Shown: positions 27,048-36,205, numbered from the stretch's first letter. The stretch is 64,000 nucleotides of DNA from Pseudorhodoferax soli (GCF_003337555.1 NZ_QPJK01000003.1:608711-672710), one strand, 5' to 3'. Notes: generated by a model from the sequence alone, not told the origin. Numbers and translations: made by a program.

Positions 27048-27740
27048 ATGTTTTCCGTCTACGGCGTCACCGGGCGCCAGTTCACCGGCTCGGCCGAACA
27101 GCTGCGCCAGATCGAGCGCGTGAACGCCGCTGCGCGCACGCGCCGCATCGACCCCAACGAGGACGTGCTGCCCGAACGTGTCTCGGCCGACCCGACGCTG
27201 AACACGCCGCTGGAGCCGGTGGCCGTGCCGGCCGCGGGCACCACGGTGGCGCGGCGCACGGCGCTGGCCGCCTACGCCCAGACCGGCGCGCCGGAGACCC
27301 AGCGCCAGCCGCTCACGCGCGTGGCCGAGATCATGCACACGCCCGCGTTCACGCTGCCCGAGAACACCACCGTGCTGCAAGCCTGGAGGCTGCTGGCCTA
27401 CCACGGCTACGCGCAGGCGCCGGTGGTCAGTGCGTCGGGCATGCTGGTGGGGCTGCTGTTGCGGGCCGACCTGCTGCCGCCCGAACGCATGGCCGTGCCG
27501 GATCTGGCGCAGGAAGGCTGGGCCGCGCTGATGGCGCAGCCGGTGTCCGAACTGATGTGGACGCCCGTGCCCAGCACCTCGGCCGACAACGAGATCCGCC
27601 GCGTCGCGGCCGTGCTGCACGAGGACGGCCTGCCCGGCCTGCCTGTGGTGGACGATGCGGGCGCCGTGGTCGGCTTCGTCTCGCGCAGCGACATCGTGCG
27701 CGCCGTCGCGCACGAGCCGCCGCTGGACCTGTGGAGCTGA
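27048..27740 (+). CDS. CBS-domain protein
   Basis: A 230-residue soluble protein with a CBS pair in the C-terminal two thirds: the first starts at VAEIMHTPAFTLPENTTV (about 93-110), the second at PVSELMWTPVPSTSADNEI, ending in DDAGAVVGFVSRSDIVRA. CBS pairs bind adenine nucleotides and act as energy sensors; no catalytic domain is attached. The N-terminal 90 residues are unfamiliar (FSVYGVTGRQF). AAGGAGG precedes the ATG at 27048. It is divergent from uvrD and ends one base from the flhC stop on the other strand. Confidence 0.85.
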   Translation: MFSVYGVTGRQFTGSAEQLRQIERVNAAARTRRIDPNEDVLPERVSADPTLNTPLEPVAVPAAGTTVARRTALAAYAQTGAPETQRQPLTRVAEIMHTPAFTLPENTTVLQAWRLLAYHGYAQAPVVSASGMLVGLLLRADLLPPERMAVPDLAQEGWAALMAQPVSELMWTPVPSTSADNEIRRVAAVLHEDGLPGLPVVDDAGAVVGFVSRSDIVRAVAHEPPLDLWS

Positions 27741-27741
27741 C

Positions 27742-28287
27742 TTACTGCAGCATCAGCGAGCGTTCGCCCTTGCACTTGCCCGCGCGTGCTGGGGGGTTGC
27801 ACAGGCCGCACAGGTAGGTGCGCGGGTTTTCGTAGAGCTCGGAGACGAACTTGCCGCCGCAGCTGCTGCAGGCCGTCATGTTGAGCATGTTGGCATCGAC
27901 GAACTTGACCAGGCGCCAGGCCCGCGTGAACGACAGCAGCGGATCGATCTCGGCCGCGCCGACCTGCTCCAGGTACAGCCGGTAGGCCTTGGTCAGCATG
28001 TCGATCGGGTCCATGTCCATGCTCTTGGACAGGTACTCGTAGATGTTCAGAAACAGCGAGGAGTGGATGTTCTCCTGCCAGGACAGGAACCAGTCCGTGG
28101 AGAACGGCAGCTGGCCCTTGGACGGCGACTTGCCTGCCACTTCCTTGTATAGCCGCAGCAACCGCTCGTACGAGAGATCCGTCTCCGACTCCAGCACCTG
28201 CATGCGCGCGCCCATCTGGATCAGCATCGCGGCGCGCTCGATCTGGCGCGAATCGTTCAACACACTCTTGGTCGAGGCAGCGGCCAT
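27742..28287 (-). CDS. flhC: flagellar master transcriptional activator FlhC
   Basis: A 181-residue subunit of the FlhD4C2 activator of class II flagellar genes. The sequence matches FlhC throughout (DWFLSWQENIHSSLFLNIYE), and the zinc site is intact as CSSC (near residue 139) and CGLC (near 160). AGGAG precedes the ATG. It follows flhD by under 30 bases. No motA/motB or che genes follow; instead a CBS gene runs in from the other strand. Confidence 0.96.
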   Translation of the reverse strand: MAAASTKSVLNDSRQIERAAMLIQMGARMQVLESETDLSYERLLRLYKEVAGKSPSKGQLPFSTDWFLSWQENIHSSLFLNIYEYLSKSMDMDPIDMLTKAYRLYLEQVGAAEIDPLLSFTRAWRLVKFVDANMLNMTACSSCGGKFVSELYENPRTYLCGLCNPPARAGKCKGERSLMLQ

Positions 28288-28315
28288 GGTTCCAGCTCCT
28301 GTGGACGGTGGGGGC

Positions 28316-28642
28316 TTAGATGACTTCGGCCAGGCGGCCGGCCATCAGGATGTTGGCGTGCAGCTTGTTGGTGGCCTCGTTGCCCACCTTCTTCACATCG
28401 TGGTTGGTCAGCAGGTTCCAGACCAGGTTGTCGTCCACGCGGAAGTGGCACAGCAGCATGTTGCTGGAGGCCAGCTTCAGGATCTGCGCCGCGGAGAGCG
28501 AACCCAGGATGTCGGCCGCCTCTTCCTGGATGCCCAGGCGGAACAGCGCCGCCGCCTTGTCCTGGCGGATCAGGTTCTGCGCCAGCATCAGGTAGGTGAG
28601 GTTGGCTTCGCGGATCTCGGCAATGATCTGGTCGGTGTTCAT
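28316..28642 (-). CDS. flhD: flagellar master transcriptional regulator FlhD
   Basis: A 108-residue partner of FlhC. The N-terminus MNTDQIIAEIREANLTYLML and the core LFRLGIQEEAADILGSLS are typical of FlhD. AAGGAG lies at good distance before the ATG at 28642; a longer in-frame start at 28735 would add unfamiliar, Cys-containing residues and is not preferred. The upstream region (28643-28840) holds a palindrome likely to be a regulator site. Confidence 0.95.
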   Translation of the reverse strand: MNTDQIIAEIREANLTYLMLAQNLIRQDKAAALFRLGIQEEAADILGSLSAAQILKLASSNMLLCHFRVDDNLVWNLLTNHDVKKVGNEATNKLHANILMAGRLAEVI

Positions 28643-28793
28643 GGCGGCAACTCCTTTGCATGTCAGCGGATCCGAAGGCCTGCATTTACTGCAGGAGAGG
28701 GGTCTTGATCCGTTGAAATGGATTGTGGTTGCCACCCAAAAGCTTTTGAGTCGGGGGATGGATGGACGCTGCGTCTCCCCTGCCCGCCGCCTT

Positions 28794-28812
28794 TGTAGGA
28801 AAAAGGCCTACA
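28794..28812. promoter_or_regulatory. palindrome upstream of flhDC
   Basis: TGTAGG and CCTACA form perfect 6-bp arms around seven bases (AAAAAGG), about 150-170 bases before flhD. The core TAGGAAAAAGGCCTA resembles, from memory, the RcsB-type box at enterobacterial flhDC. The regulator here is unknown. Confidence 0.5.
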
Positions 28813-28840
28813 GCGCCGTCGCGCCGCCGACTACAGCTTT

Positions 28841-29434
28841 TCAGGCTGCCGGCTGGTCCGGGTGGGAAGGCCGGCCGCCGCCGTCCTGCTGCCCTTCTTC
28901 CTCGTCTTCGTCGAGCAGGAAGCGGTTGATCAGCTGGAACAGGCGCTCGTAGAACTCCTGGGCGTCGATGGTCTCGCTGCCGATGCGCACCAGCGAATCG
29001 TCGCTCGCCGCGAACGGCAGCGACACCGAGCCCACCGCGCCCACGCCCAGGCTGGCCGCGGTGGCACTCTTCTTGAGCGAGAAGCGGTCCTGTTGCGCGG
29101 TGACGAAGCCCAGCGTGCTCTTGCCGCTGCGCGTCTCGGGCGCGCAGACGATGCGGATCTCCATCTGCACGTGCGTGTCCACCGCCGGCTGGAAGTTCTT
29201 GCGGCCGTCCACCAGGTCCTTGGTCGCCGTGTTGATCAGGTAGCCCTGGCTCAGCAGAGCGCGGCGCGCGGCCTCGCAGGTTTCCGAGGGCGTGGCGCCG
29301 AAGCTGCGCGAGTAGGTGGAGCTCGAATCGAAATGCTCCTGCGGCGCCAGCTTCTGCCGTGGCAGCTGGCAGCCCGTCAGCAGCGCGAGCGACAGCGCGC
29401 CGAGAGCAAGGATGCGGGAGGGCCGGTGGATCAT
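28841..29434 (-). CDS. DUF2242 family lipoprotein
   Basis: A 197-residue lipoprotein with a signal peptide and lipobox (ALGALSLALLTGC, Cys at 22). The mature part has a repeated beta-strand look (FGATPSETCEAARRALLSQG, then VQMEIRIVCAPETRSGKST) that I associate with DUF2242. The tail is very acidic (DEDEEEGQQDGGG). Role unknown; probably in the envelope. The ATG at 29434 places the signal peptide correctly; the ribosome site is weak. Confidence 0.75.
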   Translation of the reverse strand: MIHRPSRILALGALSLALLTGCQLPRQKLAPQEHFDSSSTYSRSFGATPSETCEAARRALLSQGYLINTATKDLVDGRKNFQPAVDTHVQMEIRIVCAPETRSGKSTLGFVTAQQDRFSLKKSATAASLGVGAVGSVSLPFAASDDSLVRIGSETIDAQEFYERLFQLINRFLLDEDEEEGQQDGGGRPSHPDQPAA

Positions 29435-29520
29435 GTCGTTGGGAAGCGGGCTGCGCGAAAGTGTAGGCCACGCCCATGGCAGGAAGTTCCCAGCGGCCGC
29501 ACGCGCGGCAAGGACATGCA

Positions 29521-30252
29521 TCAGTCGCCCCGCAGGACCTGCTGGGCTCCTTCGTCCAGGCCAGCACATGGCGTCGCACGGGCCAGCGACATCCAGACAT
29601 GGAAGGGCAACGCCAGCCGCTCGCGCCGCTGGGCATTGCGCTGCACCGACAGCTGGCCGTCTTCCTGCTGCTGCAGCACGCCGCAGTCGGCCGGCACGTC
29701 GTCGGCATCGCCGATGGCGCGGCCACGCGCGTCGCGGCCCAACACATACCAGCACTGGCCACCCAGGTCCAGGTAGGCCTGGCGCTTGGCCGGCTTGCGC
29801 AAGTCGCCGAGCAGGTCGGCGCGGCTGACCTTGATCTCGTGCACCACCGGGTCCACGTAGCTGGCCACCGAGGTGTTGCGGATCGAGAACACGTCCGGGC
29901 AGGCCATGCACCAGCTGGGCGCCTCGCCCTCGACAGCCGGCGGCAGCAGCGCGCGCAGGGCCAGGCCCCGCCAGGCGATGCGCCCCGCCCGCCCCTGCTC
30001 GCGCGCGACACGCTCGACCAGCGCCTCGTGCGCCGAGCGCGCCCGCTGGTTGCGCACGGCGGCCTGCGCCACGGCCTGGATGCCGGCCTCCGTCAGGCGC
30101 ACGCTGTCGCGCCCGTCGGCATGCAGGCGCTCGAGCAGGCCCAGCGCCAGCAATTCGAGTTCCACGACGTCCTGCCAGGGCCAGCCGGCCGAACGGTAGA
30201 CCTCACGCAGGCGGCGGGCATGCGGGCGAGAAAGCGCGGTCGCGTGTCCCAT
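29521..30252 (-). CDS. winged-helix plus PD-(D/E)XK-like domain protein, function unknown
   Basis: A 243-residue protein I cannot name. Residues 1-65 look like a winged helix-turn-helix (LREVYRSAGWPWQDVVELEL, then SVRLTEAGIQAVAQ). Residues 110-175 carry PDVFSIRN, then VHEIKVSRADLLGDLRK: an Asp (D120) followed by E139-x-K141, the spacing of a PD-(D/E)XK nuclease core, and close in style to MmcB-type repair proteins. Two Cys sit just before the Asp (CMAC). It could bind and cut or remodel DNA; this is inference. It is divergent from the small gene at 30346. Confidence 0.65.
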   Translation of the reverse strand: MGHATALSRPHARRLREVYRSAGWPWQDVVELELLALGLLERLHADGRDSVRLTEAGIQAVAQAAVRNQRARSAHEALVERVAREQGRAGRIAWRGLALRALLPPAVEGEAPSWCMACPDVFSIRNTSVASYVDPVVHEIKVSRADLLGDLRKPAKRQAYLDLGGQCWYVLGRDARGRAIGDADDVPADCGVLQQQEDGQLSVQRNAQRRERLALPFHVWMSLARATPCAGLDEGAQQVLRGD

Positions 30253-30345
30253 GTCGTTCCAATCGGAGCGGCATTGTGCCCTTGGCCGACTGTCAGAAAG
30301 TGCAAGGCATACTGTGCCCCTCATGCAAGGAGCGACGGAGATCCC

Positions 30346-30585
30346 ATGCACCTGAACTACGAAGACTCGGCCGGCTCCCAACTGGCCCTGCTGGCCGCAG
30401 TCAAGCTGCTGCTGGCACCGCACCGGGGTGACCTCGACTCCATCAAAGGCCTGCGCCATGAGCTGGACAACACGCGGGAACTGCTGGCCTCGCTGCCCGG
30501 CACCGAGCGCAAGCTGCTGTCCTTCGAAGTCACCGCCGAGTCGCTGATGGCTGTGCTGGCCCCGCCCAGCCAAAGTCAGTATTGA
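30346..30585 (+). CDS. small hypothetical protein
   Basis: A 79-residue, mostly helical, soluble protein (AVKLLLAPHRGDLDSIKGLR) without recognised domain. GGAG lies before the ATG at 30346. Codon use matches the neighbours. It ends about 20 bases before the M14 peptidase gene on the same strand, so the two are probably cotranscribed. Confidence 0.65.
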   Translation: MHLNYEDSAGSQLALLAAVKLLLAPHRGDLDSIKGLRHELDNTRELLASLPGTERKLLSFEVTAESLMAVLAPPSQSQY

Positions 30586-30604
30586 CCCCCTTGCCAGACG
30601 CCCC

Positions 30605-32434
30605 ATGAAGCTCCGTCCCTCCGCCCTGCGTGCGCTGGCCCCGGCCGCGCTGGCACTGCTCGCCGCCTGTGGCAGCACGCCCCTGCCGCCCTGGCCTTCC
30701 GACCGCCCCACCGCGCGCACGGCGCCGGCCGTCGTCAACATGGGCAGCGCCGCTGCGCCAGCCGCTGCCGCCAGTGCGCCCGGCCCGGCCAGCCCGGCCC
30801 CGGCCGTCGTCGTCGAGGCCGTGCCGCCGCCGGGCGCAGCCAGCGCGGCAGCGCCCGCCGAAGTCGCCGCGGGCATCGCCCCGGCGCCCTATGGCCCCGA
30901 GGTCGCCGCGCGCTTCCCCGAGCCGTCCACCACCTACCAGACGCCGGGCCTGGAATCCGGCCGCGACCAGTTCAGCAGCAACAGCGAGATCTCCGGCTGG
31001 CTGCGCGACCTGGCGGCCGCGAGCGGCGGCCGCAGCCGCATCGGCCTGCTGGGCCTGGGTGCATCGCAGAGCGGCACGCCGCTGGAAGCCCTCGTGCTGA
31101 CGCGCGCAGCCTCCACCGACCCGGCCGCGCTGCTGGCCAGCGGCAAGCCCACGGTGCTCCTGGTCGGCCAGCAGCATGGCGACGAGCCGGCCCCTGCCGA
31201 AGCCCTTTTGGTGCTCGCGCGTGAACTGGCCCGGGGCCGGCTCGAGCCGCTGCTGGACCGCATCAACGTGGTGCTGCTGCCGCGCGCCAATCCCGATGGT
31301 GCGGCCGCCGGCAAGCGCGTGACGGCTGGCGGCATCGACATGAACCGCGACCACCTGCTGCTGCGCACGCCGGAGGCCCGCGCACTGGCACGCCTGCAGC
31401 GCGACTACCAGCCCGCCGTGACCGTGGATGCGCACGAGTACACCGTGGTCGGCCGCTTCCTCGAGAAGTTCGGCGCGATCCAGAAGTTCGATGCGCTGGT
31501 GCAGTACGCCACCACGGCCAACCTCTCCGAGTTCATGCCGCGCGCCTCGGAGGAATGGTTCCGCCGCCCGCTGGTGGCCGCGCTGAACCGCGAGGGCCTG
31601 TCGAACGAGTGGTACTACACCACCTCGACCGATCCGAACGACCTGCGCATCTCCATGGGCGGCACCCAGCCCGACACCGGCCGCAACGTCTTCGGCCTGC
31701 GCAACTCGGTCAGCCTGCTGCTGGAGACGCGCGGCGTGGGCATCGGCCGGCTGCACATCCAGCGCCGCGTGCACACCCAGGTCGTCGCGCTCACCAGCGT
31801 GCTGCAAAGCGCCTCGCAACGCGCCGAGGACCTCGGCAAGGTGCGCTCCTACATGGACCGCGAGGCTGCGGGCAATGCCTGCCGCGGCGAAGTGGTGACG
31901 AGCGCCGGCCCGACGCTGCAGCGCCGCGCGCTGGTGATGCTGGACCCGGCCACTGGCGCCGACCGCTCGATCGACGTCGACTGGAACTCCGCGCTCGAAC
32001 TGCGGCCGCTCAAGGCCCGTGGCCGTCCTTGCGGCTACTGGCTGGCAGCCGCCTCGACCCAGGCCGTGGAACGCCTGCAGCAACTCGGCGTGCAGGTCAT
32101 GCGCGTGGCCGAACCTGGCGCCGTGCTGGGCGAGAGCTACCGCGAGACGGCGCGCACCAGCGGCGAACGCAGCGATGTGCGCGGCGCCATCGCCGACGCC
32201 GCACCCATCGTGCAGGTGGAGGTGGCGCTCGCCCGCGGCGTGCTCGACACGCCCATGGGCAGCTATTACGTGCCGCTGTCGCAGCCGCTGGCCAACCTGG
32301 TCGTGGCCGCGCTGGAGCCCGACACGCAGAACAGCTTCTTCGCCAACCGCGTGGTCGATGCGCTGCAAAGCCAGGCCCGGGTGGTCGGCGAGCCCACGAT
32401 GCGGCTGGAGCCCCTGCCGGCTGGCGGCTTCTGA
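30605..32434 (+). CDS. M14-family zinc peptidase lipoprotein
   Basis: A 609-residue lipoprotein: signal peptide with lipobox LLAAC (Cys22), an Ala/Pro-rich spacer to about residue 100, then a zinc carboxypeptidase domain. The first zinc motif HxxE is His191-Glu194 in QQHGDEPAPAEA, a further His is in VDAHEYT and the catalytic Glu is in LLLETRGVGIG. The C-terminal 200 residues are of unknown type. M14 enzymes trim C-terminal residues from peptides or peptidoglycan stems; an envelope location is likely. The substrate is not evident. Confidence 0.85.
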   Translation: MKLRPSALRALAPAALALLAACGSTPLPPWPSDRPTARTAPAVVNMGSAAAPAAAASAPGPASPAPAVVVEAVPPPGAASAAAPAEVAAGIAPAPYGPEVAARFPEPSTTYQTPGLESGRDQFSSNSEISGWLRDLAAASGGRSRIGLLGLGASQSGTPLEALVLTRAASTDPAALLASGKPTVLLVGQQHGDEPAPAEALLVLARELARGRLEPLLDRINVVLLPRANPDGAAAGKRVTAGGIDMNRDHLLLRTPEARALARLQRDYQPAVTVDAHEYTVVGRFLEKFGAIQKFDALVQYATTANLSEFMPRASEEWFRRPLVAALNREGLSNEWYYTTSTDPNDLRISMGGTQPDTGRNVFGLRNSVSLLLETRGVGIGRLHIQRRVHTQVVALTSVLQSASQRAEDLGKVRSYMDREAAGNACRGEVVTSAGPTLQRRALVMLDPATGADRSIDVDWNSALELRPLKARGRPCGYWLAAASTQAVERLQQLGVQVMRVAEPGAVLGESYRETARTSGERSDVRGAIADAAPIVQVEVALARGVLDTPMGSYYVPLSQPLANLVVAALEPDTQNSFFANRVVDALQSQARVVGEPTMRLEPLPAGGF

Positions 32435-32522
32435 GAGCGTCCTACACCGGGCAGCCGCCGCGGCCGACAGCGGCGGCAGCCGGCGTGCGCTGCAATGGGC
32501 GGAACACCACAAGGAGTCCCCC

Positions 32523-32927
32523 ATGCATGCCTTCGAACTCGACCCGGACATGCTGACGCTGGCCGGCGTCTTCTACCCGACCGGCTACGTGTTCGCGATG
32601 TTCCCGACCGAGCAGGATGCCCGCAGCACCGGCGAGGCGCTGGAGCGCGAAGCCCTGTCGGAGAAGCCGGTCATGCTGCTGTCGCCGCAGCAGATCCTGG
32701 AAAAGGTGGTGCGTACCGTAGGCAGCGCAGACATCCCCCTGCCCTCGGCCGGCACCGAGGCGGCCACCGTGCGCCAGTACGCAGCGCTGGCTGGCCAGGG
32801 CCATTGGGCGGTGATGGTGCATGCGCCAGATGCGGACGACACCGAGGCCGTCATGCGCGTGGTGCGCCAGGCGCCGTTCTCGTTCGCCGAGAAGTACCGC
32901 CGCCTCGTGATCGAAGACCTGGCCTGA
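32523..32927 (+). CDS. hypothetical protein, 134 residues
   Basis: A soluble 134-residue protein with an alternating beta/alpha look and no recognised domain (GVFYPTGYVFAMFPTEQDAR, later HWAVMVHAPDADDTEAVMRV). The fold might be ferredoxin-like, as in small stress proteins, but I cannot assign it. AAGGAG precedes the ATG. It follows the M14 gene by about 90 bases and ends seven bases from the convergent coiled-coil gene. Confidence 0.7.
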   Translation: MHAFELDPDMLTLAGVFYPTGYVFAMFPTEQDARSTGEALEREALSEKPVMLLSPQQILEKVVRTVGSADIPLPSAGTEAATVRQYAALAGQGHWAVMVHAPDADDTEAVMRVVRQAPFSFAEKYRRLVIEDLA

Positions 32928-32933
32928 GCCGCC

Positions 32934-33596
32934 TCAGGGCGCAGGGGTAGGCAGCGGCTTGGCCTTGCTGGGCTCGGCGGCGTTGCGCCGCAACACGGCG
33001 GCCTTGCGTTCCTCAGCTTCGCGCACGCGCGCTGCATTGCGCCGCGCCTCTTCCTCGCCATGCGCAGCCTTTTCTGCGCGCTGCGCCTCGTCTTGCGCAT
33101 GGCGCTGCTGCTTGTGCTCCATGCGCTCCTGGTGCTGGCGGATGGCAGCTTCGTCGGGCACACGCGGCGCAGGTTCGGCCGCCTGCGGGAGCTTGCCGCC
33201 ACCGGGCCGCGGCACGGCATGGGGTGCGCGCGGGTCGGCGACGGGCCGATCGGCCTGGTCCACCGTGCGCGCGCGGCTCTTCTCCTCGAGACCGTCCAGG
33301 CGCTCGGCTGCGCGCCGTTGCCGCTCGCTGTCGTTGAGCACGATCTCCTGGCGCCGCAGGTCGGCCATGGCCTCGCGCTGCCATGCCAGGTTGCGGTTCA
33401 GGCAGTCGTTGACCGCGAAGCGCTGGTGGCAGGCGCGTTCCTCCGCCGCAAAGCGCGTGGCGATCGCCGCGCGCTCGCTGGTGATGCGCGCACGCTCGGC
33501 CGCCACCTGCTCAGGGCCCATGGGAGTGGAGCTCTGGCCCCAGGCCTGGGCAGCGCACAGCAGCGCCAACGCGGCGCACAGGCGTGCGGCCTTCAT
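32934..33596 (-). CDS. exported Arg/Glu-rich coiled-coil protein
   Basis: A 220-residue protein with a signal peptide (MKAARLCAALALLCAAQAWG), then a long charged helix with a conserved-looking pair of Cys (CHQRFAVNDCLNRN) that could form a disulfide. The second half is rich in Arg, Glu and Ala (EEEARRNAARVREAEERKAA), a probable coiled coil. Function unknown. Its ATG overlaps the zapE stop (ATGA), so it is the last gene of the odh-lpd-zapE unit. Confidence 0.75.
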   Translation of the reverse strand: MKAARLCAALALLCAAQAWGQSSTPMGPEQVAAERARITSERAAIATRFAAEERACHQRFAVNDCLNRNLAWQREAMADLRRQEIVLNDSERQRRAAERLDGLEEKSRARTVDQADRPVADPRAPHAVPRPGGGKLPQAAEPAPRVPDEAAIRQHQERMEHKQQRHAQDEAQRAEKAAHGEEEARRNAARVREAEERKAAVLRRNAAEPSKAKPLPTPAP

Positions 33597-34696
33597 GTGA
33601 GCCCCGTGTCCACGGTGCGGTGCTCCAGCGCGAGGAATTCGACGGATTGCATTTCGTTCAAGCGTGACACGGTTCGCGGGAACTCGTGGGCCAGAGGGCC
33701 TTCCGTATACAGCTCCTCGGGCAGCACGGCGGCAGACATGATGAGCTTGACCCGCCGGTCGTACAGCACGTCGACGAGCCAGGTGAAGCGCCGGGCTTCG
33801 GAGGCCATGCGCACCGGCATGGCCGGCACGTCGGACAGCAGCACGGTGTGGAAGCGGCTGGCCAGTTCCAGGTAGTCGTTCTGCGAGCGCGGGCCGCCGC
33901 ACAGCGTGCGGAAGTCGAACCACACCACGCCGCCAGCCTTGCGCCGCGCACGGATCTCGCGCGCCTCGATGTGCAGCAGCGGGTCTTCGTCGCTGTGGTC
34001 GGCCAGGCGGTTGAAGGCCTCGGTCATCTGCGCATCGGCCTCGGGACCGAGCGGTGTGTGGTAGAGCTTGACCTGCTCCATGGTGCGGCGCCGGTAGTCG
34101 GTACCGTTGTCCACGTTGACCACCTCCATCTGCGCGTTCAGCAACGCGATGGCGGGCAGGATGCGGTCGCGGTGCAGGCCATCGGGGTACAGGCCGTCCG
34201 GCATGAAATTGGACGTGGTCACGAAGCCCACGTCGTTGTCGAACAGCGACTGCAGCAGCCGGTGCAGGATCATCGCGTCCGTGATGTCGGCGACGTGGAA
34301 CTCGTCGAAGCAGATCAGCTTGTAGCGCTTGGCGATGCGCCGGCCGAGTTCGTCCAGCGGGTTCACCGTGCCCTGCAGGTCCACCAGTTCGCGGTGCACC
34401 TCGCGCATGAACTCATGGAAGTGCAACCGCGTCTTGCGCTTGATCGGCACGGCGTTGAAGAAGCAGTCCATCAGGAAGCTCTTGCCGCGCCCCACCCCGC
34501 CGTACATGTAGACGCCCTTGGGAATGGGCAGCCGGTGGATCAGCTTCTTGAACGCGTTGGAACGCTTGTCCTTGTAGGCCGCCCATTCGGCGGCGCAGCG
34601 CTCCAGCGCGTCCACTGCGCGCAGCTGCGCAGGGTCGCTCTGGTAGCCGCGGGCGGCCAGCTCCGCGTCGTAGGCCGCCCGTACCGGGCCTGTCAT
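33593..34696 (-). CDS. zapE: cell division protein ZapE (AFG1-like ATPase)
   Basis: A 367-residue P-loop ATPase. Walker A is YGGVGRGKSFLMD (near residue 82) and Walker B IDEF-like is CFDEFHVADITDA; the protein matches the AFG1/ZapE family along its length. In E. coli ZapE acts at the division ring and destabilises FtsZ polymers under low oxygen or heat. The gene lies 13 bases after lpdA, so it is cotranscribed with the 2-oxoglutarate dehydrogenase genes, and its stop overlaps the following gene. Confidence 0.93.
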   Translation of the reverse strand: MTGPVRAAYDAELAARGYQSDPAQLRAVDALERCAAEWAAYKDKRSNAFKKLIHRLPIPKGVYMYGGVGRGKSFLMDCFFNAVPIKRKTRLHFHEFMREVHRELVDLQGTVNPLDELGRRIAKRYKLICFDEFHVADITDAMILHRLLQSLFDNDVGFVTTSNFMPDGLYPDGLHRDRILPAIALLNAQMEVVNVDNGTDYRRRTMEQVKLYHTPLGPEADAQMTEAFNRLADHSDEDPLLHIEAREIRARRKAGGVVWFDFRTLCGGPRSQNDYLELASRFHTVLLSDVPAMPVRMASEARRFTWLVDVLYDRRVKLIMSAAVLPEELYTEGPLAHEFPRTVSRLNEMQSVEFLALEHRTVDTGLT

Positions 34697-34709
34697 CCGT
34701 GGGCCGGCT

Positions 34710-36137
34710 TCAGAAGTTCAGCGTGCGCTTGTCGACGGCCAGCGCAGCTTCCTTGGTCGCCTCGGACAACGACGGGTGCGCGTGGCAGATGCGGGCGATG
34801 TCTTCGGCGCTGGCCTTGAACTCCATGGCCACCACGGCTTCGGAGATCAGCTCGCTGACTTGCGGGCCCACCATGTGCACGCCCAGGATCTCGTCGGTCT
34901 TGGCATCGGCCAGGAACTTGACCATGCCGGTCGTGTCGCCCAGCGCGCGCGCGCGGCCGTTGGCCAGGAACGGGAAGGTGCCGGCCTTGTAAGCCACGCC
35001 ATCGGCCTTGAGCTGCTGCTCCGTGCGGCCGACCCAGGCGATCTCGGGGCTGGTGTAGATGACCCAGGGCACGGTGTTGAAGTTGACATGCCCGTGCTGG
35101 CCGGCGATGCGCTCGGCCACGGCCACGCCTTCTTCCTCGGCCTTGTGCGCGAGCATGGGGCCGCGCACCACGTCCCCGATGGCCCACACATTGGGCAGGC
35201 TGGTCTTGCAGTCGTCGTCCACGACGATGGCGCCGCGCTCGTCGAGCTTCAGCCCCACGGCCTCGCCGTTCAGGCCGATGGTGTTGGGCACGCGGCCGAT
35301 CGAGACGATCAGCTTGTCCACGTCCAGCTGCTGGGCTTCGCCCTTGGCATTGGTGTAGGCCACCGACACACCGCCCTTGCCGGCCTTGACTTCGCCGACC
35401 TTGACGCCCAGCTCGATCTTCAGGCCCTGCTTGTCGAAGGCCTTCTTGGCCTCCTTGGCGATCTGCTCGTCGACCGCGCCGAGGAAGGTCGGCAGGCCTT
35501 CCAGGATGGTGACTTCTGCGCCCAGGCGGCGCCAGACCGAGCCCATCTCCAGGCCGATCACGCCGGAGCCGATCAGCGCGAGCTTCTTGGGCACCGCGCC
35601 GACGCGCAGCGCGCCGTCGTTGGACAGCACGGTCTCCTCGTCGAAGGGCACGCCCGGCAGCGCGCGGGCGTTCGAGCCCGTGGCCAGGATGATGTGCTTG
35701 CCGGTGATGGATTCTTCCTTGGCGCCGGCGACCTTGATCTCGTAGGCGCCAGCCTCTGCCTTGGTGAACGAGCCGCGGCCGTGGAAGAAGGTGACCTTGT
35801 TCTTCTTGAACAGGTACAGGATGCCGTCGTTGTTCTGCTTCACGACGCTGTCCTTGCGGGCCAGCATCTTGGCGACGTCGATCTTGACGTCGGAGACGCT
35901 GATGCCATGGTCGGCGAAGTGCTTGTTGGCGTGCTCGAAGTGCTCGGACGATTGCAGCAGCGCCTTGGAGGGGATGCAGCCCACGTTGGTGCAGGTGCCG
36001 CCCGGGGCCGGGCCGCCCTTGCCGTTCTTCCACTCGTCGATGCAGGCGACCTGGAAACCGAGTTGGGCGGCGCGGATGGCGGCGATGTAGCCGCCGGGGC
36101 CGCCGCCGATGACGACGACGTCAAATGCTTGGGACAT
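34710..36137 (-). CDS. lpdA: dihydrolipoyl dehydrogenase (E3)
   Basis: A 475-residue flavoprotein that reoxidises dihydrolipoyl groups of the 2-oxoglutarate dehydrogenase complex. FAD-binding [17 protein letters not shown] at the N-terminus, the redox pair in [16 protein letters not shown] (Cys near 49 and 54), the NAD site [13 protein letters not shown] and the C-terminal His-Glu dyad in [10 protein letters not shown] are all present. It is the third gene of the operon after odhA and odhB, separated from odhB by a strong hairpin. Confidence 0.95.
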   Translation of the reverse strand: MSQAFDVVVIGGGPGGYIAAIRAAQLGFQVACIDEWKNGKGGPAPGGTCTNVGCIPSKALLQSSEHFEHANKHFADHGISVSDVKIDVAKMLARKDSVVKQNNDGILYLFKKNKVTFFHGRGSFTKAEAGAYEIKVAGAKEESITGKHIILATGSNARALPGVPFDEETVLSNDGALRVGAVPKKLALIGSGVIGLEMGSVWRRLGAEVTILEGLPTFLGAVDEQIAKEAKKAFDKQGLKIELGVKVGEVKAGKGGVSVAYTNAKGEAQQLDVDKLIVSIGRVPNTIGLNGEAVGLKLDERGAIVVDDDCKTSLPNVWAIGDVVRGPMLAHKAEEEGVAVAERIAGQHGHVNFNTVPWVIYTSPEIAWVGRTEQQLKADGVAYKAGTFPFLANGRARALGDTTGMVKFLADAKTDEILGVHMVGPQVSELISEAVVAMEFKASAEDIARICHAHPSLSEATKEAALAVDKRTLNF

Positions 36138-36164
36138 GGTGAGAGATTCCTGAATTCAATGGAA

Positions 36165-36188
36165 CAACGCCCCGGGGGCGGGGCGTTG
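36165..36188 (-). other. stable hairpin between odhB and lpdA
   Basis: Nine-base perfect arms CAACGCCCC (36165-36173) and GGGGCGTTG (36180-36188) around a six-base loop lie in the intergenic spacer, without a T-run. It may protect the upstream message or partly stop transcription; it is too weak as a terminator call. Confidence 0.55.
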
Positions 36189-36205
36189 GCTGGAGCTGGC
36201 TGCGG

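Noticed and set aside
26970..27713. N-terminal extension of uvrD through the CBS gene
   Set aside because: The added sequence is the complement of the CBS gene and lacks helicase features; ATG 26969 gives the usual length.
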